From: an uncultured Lachnospiraceae bacterium | GTDB lineage: Bacteria > Bacillota > Clostridia > Lachnospirales > Lachnospiraceae | Assembly: GCA_947177925.1 (NCBI GenBank) | Contig: CAMWWJ010000009.1 | Span: forward strand, 1 to 23,643 | Length of the DNA stretch: 23,643 nucleotides | Reading direction: 5' to 3' | Shown: one piece after another, positions 7,916 through 16,397 of the stretch | Layout of the letters: each line of letters opens with the position of its first letter | How positions within the stretch are numbered: position 1 is the stretch's first letter | Program-made: the position numbers and the translations under genes | The notes under the pieces: model-generated | Told to the model about the DNA's origin: nothing | The model's input: the letters and a program-made list of their open reading frames with translations, nothing else | The model's database searches: none

Positions 7916-8425
7916 ATGTTTCATTCAAAAGGTCAGAAAACATTATCCTATATCATATTTGGGATTTACGTTCTTTTATTGATATGGCTTATCTTATTTA
8001 AATTTTCCACAAATTTTCATGATTTGCCTCATATTAGGAACATAAATCTGATTCCTTATGGAGACTCTGTGGTTATAAATGGAAAAATATCTTTGGGAGA
8101 AATATTGTGGAATATACTGGTATTTGTTCCCATGGGAGTATATGTAAGTATTTTTAAATATGATTGGGCATTTGCAAAAAAGGCAGTGCCCTGTTTTCTT
8201 TTGAGCTTCCTGTTTGAAATCATACAATACGTATTTGCAATTGGTGCAAGCGACATAACAGATCTGATTGGAAATACATTAGGCGGAATTGCAGGGATAG
8301 CAATCTGTACTCTTTTCAAAAGGTTTTTTAAAGAAAGATTTATTACGATAATAAACAGTATTGGCCTGACGGTTGAAGTATTGGCTGTTCTCATGCTTGG
8401 AATATTGTTTGTGGCAAATAGATAA
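7916..8425 (+). CDS. VanZ-like family membrane protein
   Basis: A 169-residue integral membrane protein with about four to five hydrophobic segments. It has the VanZ pattern: NINLIPYGD at residues 42-50, a GEILWNILVFVPMGVY segment at 61-76, an E101..Q104 pair, and DITDLIGNTLGGIAG at 113-127. VanZ from Tn1546 gives low-level teicoplanin resistance by an unknown mechanism; most chromosomal homologues are untested. ATG 7916 follows AGGAGGG. It has its own promoter and is followed after 71 bases by the hydrolase gene. No van cluster is present, so glycopeptide resistance should not be assumed. Confidence 0.92.
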   Translation: MFHSKGQKTLSYIIFGIYVLLLIWLILFKFSTNFHDLPHIRNINLIPYGDSVVINGKISLGEILWNILVFVPMGVYVSIFKYDWAFAKKAVPCFLLSFLFEIIQYVFAIGASDITDLIGNTLGGIAGIAICTLFKRFFKERFITIINSIGLTVEVLAVLMLGILFVANR

Positions 8426-8496
8426 TGAGAATTTTGGCTTTTCTGTTAATTTGGCAAATGAAAATAGAATGAGAAAAGAAAGTACGGAGAAAGCAT

Positions 8497-9465
8497 ATGA
8501 CTAAAAAAAGAAAAGCTGTCATTGCTGGAAATGATATTTCAGAAATGCACACGTTTTTGCTTGGCGGTTACGAGCAAAAGGTTTTAATAGAAGGAAAAAA
8601 TAAAGAGCTTCCAATTGTGATTACATTGCATGGAGGTCCCGGTACGCCGATTCCGTTTTCCGTAGGCTGCAGAGGGCTGTTTCCTGAATTCACCAATGCC
8701 TTTATTATGGTATATTGGGATCAGTTAGGCTGTGGAATCAATAATTATACTATTGATGAGCATTTTGCGGTGGATTCCTTTGTGGATATGACAATAGACT
8801 TAATTGAGAAAGTAAAAGAACTTTTTCCCCAAAATCCCATATACCTTTTTGCCATGTCATGGGGAACCATATTAAGTGCAAAGGTTCTGGAAAGATCAGC
8901 CACTATAGTAAATGGGGTTGTGGCATGGGGACAGATTGTCAAACATGTATTTTTTAATGAGGAAGTATTCCGTTCTCTTGAAACGTCAAAACTGCCGCCA
9001 AAAAAATTGGAGCTTATAAAAGGAATTGATAAAAAGAATATTTCTTCAAAAGACATGGAGTTGATTTCTGGCAGTGTCGGAAAATACACAAACGGATATC
9101 AAAACAAAAACGGAAAAAAAGCGCCCATGGGCAACATGATATATGGATTGTTAACAAGCCCCGATTATACTTTTCGTGATTTTAAAGCTATGATATGGAA
9201 CGGCTATCAGGGAAATATAGCTTTATGGAAAGAAATATTGTCCATGGATTTATCGGATGTGATAAGAAATATTCAGGTTCCTTATATAGTGATACAGGGT
9301 GATACGGATATAGTAGCTTCCACGAAAGAAGTACAAAGCCTGTTTGAACAGTCAGGGAATGATTTCTTAAAATGCCGGATTGTAAGCAATTCGGGGCATA
9401 TGCCCGGAAGTGAAGGGATGGAGGCTGTTTTTGAAGCGTTAAAGTTCTTGTGTGGAAATGGATGA
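8497..9465 (+). CDS. Alpha/beta hydrolase of the prolyl-iminopeptidase type
   Basis: A 322-residue cytoplasmic enzyme; ATG 8497 with GGAG 9 bases upstream. Motifs in order: oxyanion-hole HGGPG at residues 45-49, YWDQLGCG at 73-80, nucleophile elbow AMSWG with S121 (first Gly of GxSxG replaced by Ala), acid D271 in GDTD (D269 is the alternative), and H301 in SGHMPG. HGGPG and WDQxGxG are typical of proline iminopeptidases and related hydrolases, but the substrate cannot be named. It precedes two radical SAM genes on the same strand with a 58-base gap, so it may act on the same pathway. Confidence 0.88.
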   Translation: MTKKRKAVIAGNDISEMHTFLLGGYEQKVLIEGKNKELPIVITLHGGPGTPIPFSVGCRGLFPEFTNAFIMVYWDQLGCGINNYTIDEHFAVDSFVDMTIDLIEKVKELFPQNPIYLFAMSWGTILSAKVLERSATIVNGVVAWGQIVKHVFFNEEVFRSLETSKLPPKKLELIKGIDKKNISSKDMELISGSVGKYTNGYQNKNGKKAPMGNMIYGLLTSPDYTFRDFKAMIWNGYQGNIALWKEILSMDLSDVIRNIQVPYIVIQGDTDIVASTKEVQSLFEQSGNDFLKCRIVSNSGHMPGSEGMEAVFEALKFLCGNG

Positions 9466-9523
9466 AGTGGTTCATGAAACAGTCAGATATGAAAAAAGCA
9501 TTTTTGAGAAATAGAGGTGTTTT

Positions 9524-10426
9524 ATGAAAGTATCATCCTTTTTATATTTTGCATCCTTCGGAATACGGACCATCTTATTCAAACAGAAAAAGCCCATATT
9601 AGGAACCATCATATTGACGGATAAATGCAATCTGTCCTGCAGGCATTGCTCTGTCAATAATCTGAAAGCAAAGATCTATCCCTATACGCAAATAAAAAGA
9701 GAAATGAATCAGTTGTATCAAATGGGTGTCCGGATACTTTTTTTCTGCGGTGGTGAAACATTTCTATGGAAGGATGGGAAAAAAACACTGCGCCATCTGG
9801 TCATAGAAGCAAAGAAAATGGGATTTTTGATTGTGAACGTGGTTACAAACGGAACATTTCACATTGATTTGCCTGAGGCTGACCTGATACTTCTAAGCTT
9901 AGACGGAGATGAAAAATGCCATAATGAAATCCGCGGCAATACATACAGGACAATCATGGAAAACATTGAACATGCCACTTCCGATAATATCTGTCTGTAT
10001 ATGGCGGTGAATCAAATCAATAAAGCCGCAATCAGCCATGTGTGCCATACTGCCAAACAGAAAAAGAATATTCGTGCAGTATCCTTTAATTTCCACACTC
10101 CTTATCCGGAAACAACAGATTTGGCATTGTCAAGGAAGGAAAAACAAAAGTGTTGCCGCATCATATCCAAAATGATGGATGAGGGTTGCCCGGTATTTAA
10201 TTTGCGAAGCGCCTTTCCCTATATGGTCAATAACAGCTTTCCAACTCCCTGTTATCAGTGCGTGGTAATGGAAGAGGGGAAAATAAGCACTTGTGGCCGA
10301 TGTATTGAGGTGCCGGGCCTGTGTGAAAAATGCGGCTACTTTTTCGTTGCCGAATATACCCTTCTATTTCATGGCAATGTGAAAATTATATTTGAAATGC
10401 TGAAAACCTATCTAAAGTACATTTAA
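9524..10426 (+). CDS. Radical SAM protein with Cys-rich C-terminus
   Basis: A 300-residue protein, ATG 9524 with AGAGGTG in front. The radical SAM cluster motif is C35-x3-C39-x2-C42 (DKCNLSCRHCS); the SAM-binding GGE is at 76-78 and a VVTNGT strand at 106-111. A set of Cys at 243, 246, 257, 260, 267 and 270 near the end resembles a shortened SPASM-type or rubredoxin-like metal site. SPASM proteins often modify peptides or partner enzymes, but no precursor-peptide gene is evident nearby. It is followed 13 bases later by a second radical SAM gene, so the two are very likely co-translated. The substrate is unknown. Confidence 0.9.
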   Translation: MKVSSFLYFASFGIRTILFKQKKPILGTIILTDKCNLSCRHCSVNNLKAKIYPYTQIKREMNQLYQMGVRILFFCGGETFLWKDGKKTLRHLVIEAKKMGFLIVNVVTNGTFHIDLPEADLILLSLDGDEKCHNEIRGNTYRTIMENIEHATSDNICLYMAVNQINKAAISHVCHTAKQKKNIRAVSFNFHTPYPETTDLALSRKEKQKCCRIISKMMDEGCPVFNLRSAFPYMVNNSFPTPCYQCVVMEEGKISTCGRCIEVPGLCEKCGYFFVAEYTLLFHGNVKIIFEMLKTYLKYI

Positions 10427-10439
10427 AGAGGAAATCGAT

Positions 10440-11693
10440 ATGAGTATCCTGACCACCATGACAAGAATGTGGCTGACCCGCACATGGAAGCCCTTTGTAT
10501 TTACAAACAAGTATGATAAACGGTTGTCCTTTGAAGATACGGAAAACTTAGGGCTTTATGTTCACATTCCCTTTTGCAGAAGGATCTGTTCCTTTTGTCC
10601 ATATTGCAAAGTGCCTTATGAGAAAGAAGCTTTAGACCGCTATGTGGACAGCCTGATAAAAGAAATTCATATGGTGGGGCGGCAGAATGCAGGGAAAAAA
10701 CAAGTATCCAGCCTGTATTTTGGCGGCGGAACCCCTGCCCTTGCCATAGAACGGCTTGGTGACATCGTTCATGCCATAAACTGCCATTTTATGATAACGG
10801 ATGGTATCGGGCTTGAGCTTCATCCGGAAGATGTGGTGCCGGAAGTACTTTTAAAATTAAAAGAGCTGGGCATTACGAAAATCAGCATAGGAATACAATC
10901 CTTTCAGGATAAATTCTTAAAGATTCTCGGAAGAGGGAAAACAGACTATGGCAGGATGTTTGAAGCCTTAAAGCAGGTGGAATTTGAAACCGTTTCCATG
11001 GATTTCATTTTTGCCCTGCCCGGGCAGCAGTTTAAGGACCTGCAGAGAGATATAGACACCGCTTTTGCAAACGGTGCCAATCATATTGCCATTTATCCTT
11101 TTATTGATTTTACATTTACGGGCAGCAGGATTCCGGCCATGGGCAAAAGAAAGAAGCGCAGACTTCTTGACCGCATTACGGCTTATTGTGATAAGAAAGG
11201 ATATCATCGGGATTCCATCTGGACTTTTTCCAAGGAGAAGGCGGCAAAGTATTCTTCCATGACAAGAGATAACTTTCTTGGATTTGGCTGTTCTGCAACC
11301 ACTCTGTTAAAAGACCAATTCAAAATCAATACCTTTTCCGTAGAACAATATCATAAACGGATAGAAAGCGGCAGGCTTCCCACTTCATTGACCTTGCGTT
11401 TTTCAAAAAGGCAGCGCATGGTATATTATCTTTTTTGGACTGCGTACACGACCAGAGTGTCAGCGGCGGATTTTCAGAAATTTTTCGGAGTGCCTTTGAA
11501 AAAAATGTATGGATTTGAATTCTGGCTGGCAAAAAAGGTGGGATTTCTGACAGAACGAAACGGAATTTACAAAATGACCCCTAAAGGAGCTTTTTATTAT
11601 CATTATTATGAGCAGTATTACACCCTTTCTTATATTGATAAAATGTGGGGGATTATGAGAAAGACAGCTTTTCCGGATAATATCGTTCTTTGA
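10440..11693 (+). CDS. HemN/HemW-like radical SAM protein
   Basis: A 417-residue protein; ATG 10440 after AGAGGA. It opens the catalytic part with YVHIPFC at residues 40-46 and the cluster motif C46-x3-C50-x2-C53 followed by C56 (CRRICSFCPYC). Then come YFGGGTP at 93-99, ELHPEDV, and GIQSFQDKFLKILGRG, all hallmarks of the coproporphyrinogen oxidase-like group. The fourth Cys lies three residues after the third, unlike HemN (CxxxCxxCxC), so porphyrin oxidation should not be assumed; the group also holds the haem chaperone HemW and haem-degrading or methylating relatives. The C-terminal 100 residues resemble the HemN winged-helix region. It is paired with the smaller radical SAM protein just upstream. 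Confidence 0.88.
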   Translation: MSILTTMTRMWLTRTWKPFVFTNKYDKRLSFEDTENLGLYVHIPFCRRICSFCPYCKVPYEKEALDRYVDSLIKEIHMVGRQNAGKKQVSSLYFGGGTPALAIERLGDIVHAINCHFMITDGIGLELHPEDVVPEVLLKLKELGITKISIGIQSFQDKFLKILGRGKTDYGRMFEALKQVEFETVSMDFIFALPGQQFKDLQRDIDTAFANGANHIAIYPFIDFTFTGSRIPAMGKRKKRRLLDRITAYCDKKGYHRDSIWTFSKEKAAKYSSMTRDNFLGFGCSATTLLKDQFKINTFSVEQYHKRIESGRLPTSLTLRFSKRQRMVYYLFWTAYTTRVSAADFQKFFGVPLKKMYGFEFWLAKKVGFLTERNGIYKMTPKGAFYYHYYEQYYTLSYIDKMWGIMRKTAFPDNIVL

Positions 11694-11841
11694 CAAAATA
11701 TTATTGGATTATGATATAACTGATAACTGTGAGAAATTTTTGAATACTGTTCAAAGTCCCACGTCCTCTTATCCAAATCCATTTCCACCTGCAAACTAAG
11801 CTGAACCATTAAGATTTCCGCATCATCTTCTATTACTAAGG
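11694..11841. other. Gap between radical SAM and ABC operons
   Basis: No convincing gene. A minus-strand frame from a TTG at 11854 reads LGTLVIEDDAEILMVQLSLQ and on to a WDFEQY segment, which looks more protein-like than chance, but it has no ATG and overlaps the end of the radical SAM gene. It could be a relic of an unknown small gene. No strong terminator hairpin was found. Confidence 0.3.
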
Positions 11842-11870
11842 TTCCCAAAAACAATACAAAATGCTATAAT
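11842..11870 (+). promoter_or_regulatory. Extended -10 promoter of the ABC exporter operon
   Basis: TGCTATAAT (TATAAT at 11865-11870) with a weak -35, TTCCCA (11842-11847), 17 bases upstream. A start near 11877 lies after an in-frame ATG at 11874, which supports ATG 11916 as the real start of the ATPase. Confidence 0.55.
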
Positions 11871-11915
11871 AGGATGGTATCTGCAAACAAAAGAAGCTGC
11901 AACAGGGAGGATATT

Positions 11916-12938
11916 ATGATAGAAGTAAAGCACGTTAGCAAGGAGTTCGTATCTCCAAAGAAATATCCGGGCTTAAAAGGTGCCGTAAAAGGGCTTTTTT
12001 CCAATGAAAAAGTGGTAAAAAAGGCGGTAGATGATATTTCCTTTTCCATTGCGGATGGAGAAATCGTAGGATATATCGGAAGCAACGGCGCAGGAAAATC
12101 CACCACCATCAAAATGATGACGGGGATTTTAAAGCCAACTCAGGGACAATGCCTGATCAACGGCATTGATCCAAGCAGGGCAAGAAAGGACAATGCCCAG
12201 AACATCGGCGTTGTTTTTGGACAGAGGACCCAGCTATGGTGGGATCTGCCTCTTAGCGAATCCTTTACGATCTTAAAGGAAGTTTATAACGTATCGGATG
12301 AAGAATATGAGGAGCGGATGAAGTTTTTGAATGAGGTGTTGGGGCTGCCGGAATTTTTTTCCAGTCCGGTGCGGACCTTGTCTTTAGGACAGCGGATGAG
12401 GGCGGATTTAGGAGCGGCGCTGTTACATAATCCAAAGGTATTGTATCTGGATGAGCCCACCATAGGACTGGACCTGGTGGTAAAGGATAATATCCGGAAG
12501 GCAATAAAAATAATTAATGAAAAATATCAGACTACTGTCATTCTGACCACACATGATATTGGGGATATTGAAGAGCTGTGCAGCCGGATCATTATCATAG
12601 ATGAGGGAAAGAAAATATATGACGGTTCTTTGGAAGAATTAAAGGATACCTATGGTACAAGGCGGAAGGTGTCCATGGAAGTAAAGAAACAGGAAAAGCT
12701 CAAGGGGCTCAATCTGGCAGAAAAGCTGGGCGCTTCCCATGAGGAATGCCGGATGGAGTTTGATGAAGAGAACAAAATCCTGTCGGTTACCTTTGACAAA
12801 CATAAGCTTCAGGTCCCACAGGTAATGAATGCCGTTATGGAAGTGACGGAGGTAAAGGATATTCAGATACAGGAAACGGAGCTTGCCGAAATCGTAAAGG
12901 AAATCTACAATCACGGGATTGACGGCAAAGCCGTGTAG
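11916..12938 (+). CDS. ABC exporter ATP-binding protein (COG4586 type)
   Basis: ATG 11916 follows AGGGAGG by 5 bases and is chosen over in-frame ATG 11874, which lies at or before the likely transcription start. The 340-residue protein has Walker A GSNGAGKST (55-63), Q-loop Q103 in the QRTQLWWDLP motif typical of this subfamily, signature LSLGQR (155-160), Walker B VLYLDEP (175-181) and switch H213. About 90 C-terminal residues form an accessory domain. It drives the two membrane proteins encoded directly downstream (15- and 13-base gaps). Systems of this ATPase plus two ABC-2 permeases are common in Firmicutes, but their cargo is mostly unknown. Confidence 0.93.
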   Translation: MIEVKHVSKEFVSPKKYPGLKGAVKGLFSNEKVVKKAVDDISFSIADGEIVGYIGSNGAGKSTTIKMMTGILKPTQGQCLINGIDPSRARKDNAQNIGVVFGQRTQLWWDLPLSESFTILKEVYNVSDEEYEERMKFLNEVLGLPEFFSSPVRTLSLGQRMRADLGAALLHNPKVLYLDEPTIGLDLVVKDNIRKAIKIINEKYQTTVILTTHDIGDIEELCSRIIIIDEGKKIYDGSLEELKDTYGTRRKVSMEVKKQEKLKGLNLAEKLGASHEECRMEFDEENKILSVTFDKHKLQVPQVMNAVMEVTEVKDIQIQETELAEIVKEIYNHGIDGKAV

Positions 12939-12953
12939 ACATGGGGAGGGCAT

Positions 12954-13772
12954 ATGAAAAAAAAATTACGGATTTATTTTCCCTTTGCGTCCAATGAGTT
13001 GAAACGGCAGATGGCATATAAAGGCGCATTTTATTTGTTTATTTTCATCAGCCTTTTCAGTTCTTTTATCCAATATTTTCTTTGGATGGCGATTTATGGA
13101 AGTTCAGGGGATGGGATATTAGGAAATCTCACAAGAAATGAAATGATCGTGTATGTATTCATGGTATATGTAACCAGCTCCATGGTAATGATTACCATTT
13201 CGGACTGGGTCAGTACAGATGTGGTAGAGGGCATGATAGCAATGAATCTGATCAAGCCTATGGATTATCGGATCAGCCTGATTTCAAGGGCATTGGGGCA
13301 GGCAATTTACCGCTTCCTTGTGCCGGGAGTGTTTATCTGGATCGGGCTGGAGATTTATAAGGTAAAAGTGCTTGGAATGCAGGTTACAGGTATTGTCAAT
13401 ATTTTATTGTATTTGCTAAGCTGTATCATGAGCTTTCTGATTTGTGTGTTATTTGATTTCTGTTTTGGAATGGTTGCGTTTTTTACTACCTACATTTTTG
13501 GAATGCTTATGGCAAAGGAGGCGCTTATCAGCTTTCTCACCGGGCAGCTGATACCTCTTAGCTTTTTTCCAGGAGCTGTCCAGAAGGTGTTTGATTTTCT
13601 GCCTTTTTCGTCCATGGTATATACACCGGTTATGATTTATCTTGGAAAGTACAATCAAAGCCAGCTTGGTTTCGTGCTGGCAAGGCAGGCGGCCTGGGTG
13701 GTGATCTTGTATGTTCTGGGCAGCATCATCTGGAAGCAGGTCACAAAGCGGCTTGTAGTGCTTGGCGGATAA
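12954..13772 (+). CDS. ABC-2 family permease, first subunit
   Basis: A 272-residue membrane protein with ATG 12954 after GGAGGG. About six hydrophobic segments follow a short basic start (KKKLRIYFPFASNELKRQM), the usual layout of the ABC2_membrane_6 (DUF990) group. A conserved-looking loop (SDWVSTDVVEGMIAMNLIKP, then MDYR) near residues 83-105 probably couples to the ATPase. It forms the membrane channel with the next gene's product. The cargo is unknown. Confidence 0.9.
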   Translation: MKKKLRIYFPFASNELKRQMAYKGAFYLFIFISLFSSFIQYFLWMAIYGSSGDGILGNLTRNEMIVYVFMVYVTSSMVMITISDWVSTDVVEGMIAMNLIKPMDYRISLISRALGQAIYRFLVPGVFIWIGLEIYKVKVLGMQVTGIVNILLYLLSCIMSFLICVLFDFCFGMVAFFTTYIFGMLMAKEALISFLTGQLIPLSFFPGAVQKVFDFLPFSSMVYTPVMIYLGKYNQSQLGFVLARQAAWVVILYVLGSIIWKQVTKRLVVLGG

Positions 13773-13785
13773 GGAAGGAGGAGCT

Positions 13786-14607
13786 ATGAGAAATACAGCA
13801 AAAAGATATGTAAGACTATATAAGGTTTTGATTGGACAGTTTTTTAAAGTAGTCCTCCAGTCAAAGGTGGATTTCCTTATGGGGCTTTTTGGGTTCTTTT
13901 TGTCCCAGTTTATGGGAATTGCCTTTTTATATCTGGTATTTGAGCAGATTCCGTCCTTACAGGGCTGGACCTTGGACCAGTTGATTTTTATTTATGGATT
14001 TGCCCAGATTCCAAGAGGAATTGACCATTTGCTTACGGATAATATATGGATGGTGGCATGGAGGATTGTGCTCAATGGGAATTTTGACAGATATATGCTG
14101 CGCCCCATGAATATTTTCTTTCAGGTAATCAGTGAAAAGCTGCAGCCGGATGCACTTGGTGAGCTTTTGGTAGGAAGCATTCTGGTAATCCGGTGCCTGA
14201 TGAAAGGAATCGTAGTGGTGGATGGGATTCATATAGTATTGTTTTTTGTTTCCATATTAGCGGGAGCAGTGATTTATACAGCCATCAAGCTGTTTTTTGC
14301 CTCTCTGGCATTTTGGCTGAAAATAAGCGGTCCTTTTTTGCAGGTAGCATATGAGATGGCTAACTTTGCCAAGTACCCTACGGAAATTTATGCAAAGGGC
14401 ATTCGTTTCATCATTACATGGATTATTCCCTTTGCCTTTGTGGCATACCTTCCAGCCAGCTATTTTCTTGGAGTAGGCGGAGCTTTTGGATTCGGTGGAA
14501 ACGGTGGAGTCGTTGCAATTGAATGTATCATTGCGGCTGTGTTCTGGATTGTGGCATATGCTTTGTTTCAAAAGGGAACCAGCATTTATGAAAGCGCCGG
14601 GAATTGA
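13786..14607 (+). CDS. ABC-2 family permease, second subunit
   Basis: ATG 13786 is chosen because AAGGAGGAG ends 3-5 bases before it; an upstream in-frame start at 13762 would lie inside the previous gene. The 273-residue protein begins MRNTAKRYVRLYKVLIGQFF and has about six hydrophobic segments. The RIVLNGNFDRYMLRPMNIFF loop matches the same DUF990-like family as its neighbour (the gNFDryLLRP-type motif). It is the second half of the membrane channel of this exporter. It begins 13 bases after its partner and ends the recognisable ABC unit. Confidence 0.9.
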   Translation: MRNTAKRYVRLYKVLIGQFFKVVLQSKVDFLMGLFGFFLSQFMGIAFLYLVFEQIPSLQGWTLDQLIFIYGFAQIPRGIDHLLTDNIWMVAWRIVLNGNFDRYMLRPMNIFFQVISEKLQPDALGELLVGSILVIRCLMKGIVVVDGIHIVLFFVSILAGAVIYTAIKLFFASLAFWLKISGPFLQVAYEMANFAKYPTEIYAKGIRFIITWIIPFAFVAYLPASYFLGVGGAFGFGGNGGVVAIECIIAAVFWIVAYALFQKGTSIYESAGN

Positions 14608-14662
14608 TGGGGCAGATGTTTTGTAAGGAAAAGAGGATGTAGTGTTTTGGGGAGGGGAAGCT

Positions 14663-15346
14663 ATGGAAATAGAGAGTTTGAATCTGGTAAATCAGGATAC
14701 AGCAGTGTTGCCAAATTATGAACTGGATGGAAGAGTAAATTCTATTATCACATATCTGAACATCAGGAATGAGCTGCTTATCATTGGCTGGATTGATAAT
14801 AATTATATATACTGGGCTTCAAAGACAAAAGCCGATGACAGGGAGACCAATGAGCAGATTTTTAACAGGCTTGCCGACGGGGTATTTGAAACGGCCTCAC
14901 AGACAAAGAAGGCTTTTGAGTCCATAGGTATTTCTTATGAAGAGTTGAATCGCTTTTACAAGGAGCGTTTTGACAGGGGAAATGAGAGGGAACCGGGGAA
15001 GGTGTGGAAGATATCGTCCGGAGGCTGTTATAAGGAAGCTGACATACAGCGACATGGAAGGCTTTTTGCGTACCACATGGAAGGAATGCTAAAGCATTTG
15101 CAGAGGAAGTGCAGGGCGAGGGAAGCGAATGGTGCCTATTTCAAGGTTTTGGAGCAGTCTTTAAAAATACTTCAAAAAGAAAAACAGGATGCCTGCTATT
15201 ATGAAAAGGAATACGAACTGATTCAGATTTTGGAGGGGGAAAGCTATCTGCTGCTTTCAAAGGATGAACGGGTCAGGAACACCTATTTTCAGATTAAAGA
15301 GGAAATCTATAGTCTGTATTGTAAATATATGTCATTCATTAAATAG
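14663..15346 (+). CDS. Unrecognised cytoplasmic protein after the ABC operon
   Basis: ATG 14663 follows GGAGGGGAAG; an in-frame start at 14642 precedes the ribosome site and is rejected. The 227-residue product has no signal peptide or membrane segment and is rich in Lys and Glu, mostly helical in the second half. A short beta-like stretch (NELLIIGWIDNNYIYWASKT) lies near residues 35-55. No family was recognised. It follows the ABC permease by 55 bases and shares the strand and ribosome-site style, so it is probably the last gene of that operon. Hairpins at 15356-15371 and 15394-15412 follow it. Confidence 0.75.
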   Translation: MEIESLNLVNQDTAVLPNYELDGRVNSIITYLNIRNELLIIGWIDNNYIYWASKTKADDRETNEQIFNRLADGVFETASQTKKAFESIGISYEELNRFYKERFDRGNEREPGKVWKISSGGCYKEADIQRHGRLFAYHMEGMLKHLQRKCRAREANGAYFKVLEQSLKILQKEKQDACYYEKEYELIQILEGESYLLLSKDERVRNTYFQIKEEIYSLYCKYMSFIK

Positions 15347-15355
15347 GGAAAAGGG

Positions 15356-15412
15356 TGCTCAAAATTGAGCAGCCTCCAGACTGTAGACAAAGCGGCTCCT
15401 TTTTAAGGAGCC
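15356..15412. terminator. Two hairpins between convergent genes
   Basis: TGCTCAA-AA-TTGAGCA (15356-15371) and GGCTCCTT-TTT-AAGGAGCC (15394-15412) are perfect stems of 7 and 8 bp. Neither is followed by a long U-tract, but their place between convergent genes fits shared transcription termination. The second one contains the TAA stop of the minus-strand permease. Confidence 0.5.
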
Positions 15413-16095
15413 AGATCCTTACTGCGATACCGCAGCAATGCAATCACAAAAGAAACAATCGTAATCATGGTGCCGATTGTCACCATAGTTCCATTTAGCT
15501 TTCCGTCAGTAAAAATATCCGCAGCATTGGAATAATAGAAAGGGGTCACATATTTCAGGTTTTCAATTGCCGGAAGAATGCGGCACATCATATCGGCAGC
15601 AAAGAGCATAATGGATATTCCGAGCCCTGCTCCTAACAGATTTCGTCTTACAAAGGCGGAAATCAGAAAGCAGACAGTTCCGATTTCAATCTGCATAAGG
15701 CTTGTGGCAACATGAAAGAATGCCATTTCCTTTCCGCTTATCTCTTCTCTCATGTACAAAAATCCAAGAAGGTACATTCCGGCACAAACCAGATTGAATA
15801 TGAGGATGTTGCTTAAAAATGCCAGATATTTTTGAAAAACAACACGTTCTCTGCCGATTGGAAAAGTATGTAGAAATTCCGAAGTATGCCCAGTCTCTTC
15901 CTTGGATAAAATCCCGGTTCCCAGAATTGCCGCGAACATGGCGCCCATATTGGAAAAGGAATCGGCCATGTCCTTTACGGAGTTTTCCAAACTAGTATAC
16001 AAAAGAATGCAGCCAAAGCATGTGAAGCCTACGCACAGAGTCCAGAGTAGAAGGCTCTTTCTGTTCATTTTCATTTCATGTTTATATAATGTCAT
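15403..16095 (-). CDS. ABC-2 type permease, shortened, without an ATPase partner
   Basis: A 230-residue membrane protein with ATG at 16095 and GAGGA about 7 bases before it. The start (TLYKHEMKMNRKSLLLWTLC) and the ILSKEETGHTSEFLHTFPIG motif are typical of ABC-2 permeases related to bacteriocin or antibiotic export. Known relatives are nearer 260-280 residues, with a membrane segment between the first loop and ILSKEE; here SFSNM runs almost straight into GAMFAAILG, so an in-frame deletion of some 30-40 residues is likely. No ATPase gene is next to it: upstream on the same strand lie a small membrane protein and the kinase pseudogene. Possibly a relic of the agr-linked operon. Confidence 0.7.
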   Translation of the reverse strand: MTLYKHEMKMNRKSLLLWTLCVGFTCFGCILLYTSLENSVKDMADSFSNMGAMFAAILGTGILSKEETGHTSEFLHTFPIGRERVVFQKYLAFLSNILIFNLVCAGMYLLGFLYMREEISGKEMAFFHVATSLMQIEIGTVCFLISAFVRRNLLGAGLGISIMLFAADMMCRILPAIENLKYVTPFYYSNAADIFTDGKLNGTMVTIGTMITIVSFVIALLRYRSKDLAP

Positions 16096-16136
16096 TTCTT
16101 ATCCTCAGGGAAGTATTGTCAAGTGTGTTTGTAAAT

Positions 16137-16397
16137 TCATTTTGTAATCATAAATTCAAGCTTCTTGAAATTCACTCTCGAATAGCCATGCCTTTCCCTT
16201 TTACGACATATCCTGGATAATTCCAAATTTCTATGCAGGTAAAGAAAACCGCCAGCAGGCAGTGTAAAGAATATACCTAACTCAATAACTGCATTGGAAT
16301 CCGCTTCACTATTAGAGGTACAAAACAATTTCAGTCCATACAGAAGTGTGCAAAAAAAGCAGTTACATAAAATTGTGGCTGCCTGATTTTTTAGCAT
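16137..16397 (-). CDS. Small two-helix membrane protein, coupled to the kinase relic
   Basis: An 86-residue frame starting at ATG 16397, immediately after the restored kinase stop codon (TAA ATG), which suggests translational coupling. Two hydrophobic segments are visible: ILCNCFFCTLLYGLKLF (about residues 9-25) and VIELGIFFTLPAGGFLYLH (about 37-55), followed by a basic tail. No family was recognised. It may itself be decayed, since nearby genes are. It ends 41 bases before the permease gene on the same strand. Confidence 0.45.
   Translation of the reverse strand: MLKNQAATILCNCFFCTLLYGLKLFCTSNSEADSNAVIELGIFFTLPAGGFLYLHRNLELSRICRKRERHGYSRVNFKKLEFMITK

Noticed and set aside
7647..7943. 98-codon minus-strand frame after the chemoreceptor
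   Set aside because: No ribosome site, overlaps both flanking genes, and its openness follows from purine bias of the other strand.
7916..8425. Glycopeptide-resistance gene vanZ
   Set aside because: Only the VanZ-like fold is present; there are no vanHAX or vanRS genes, so a resistance role is not supported.
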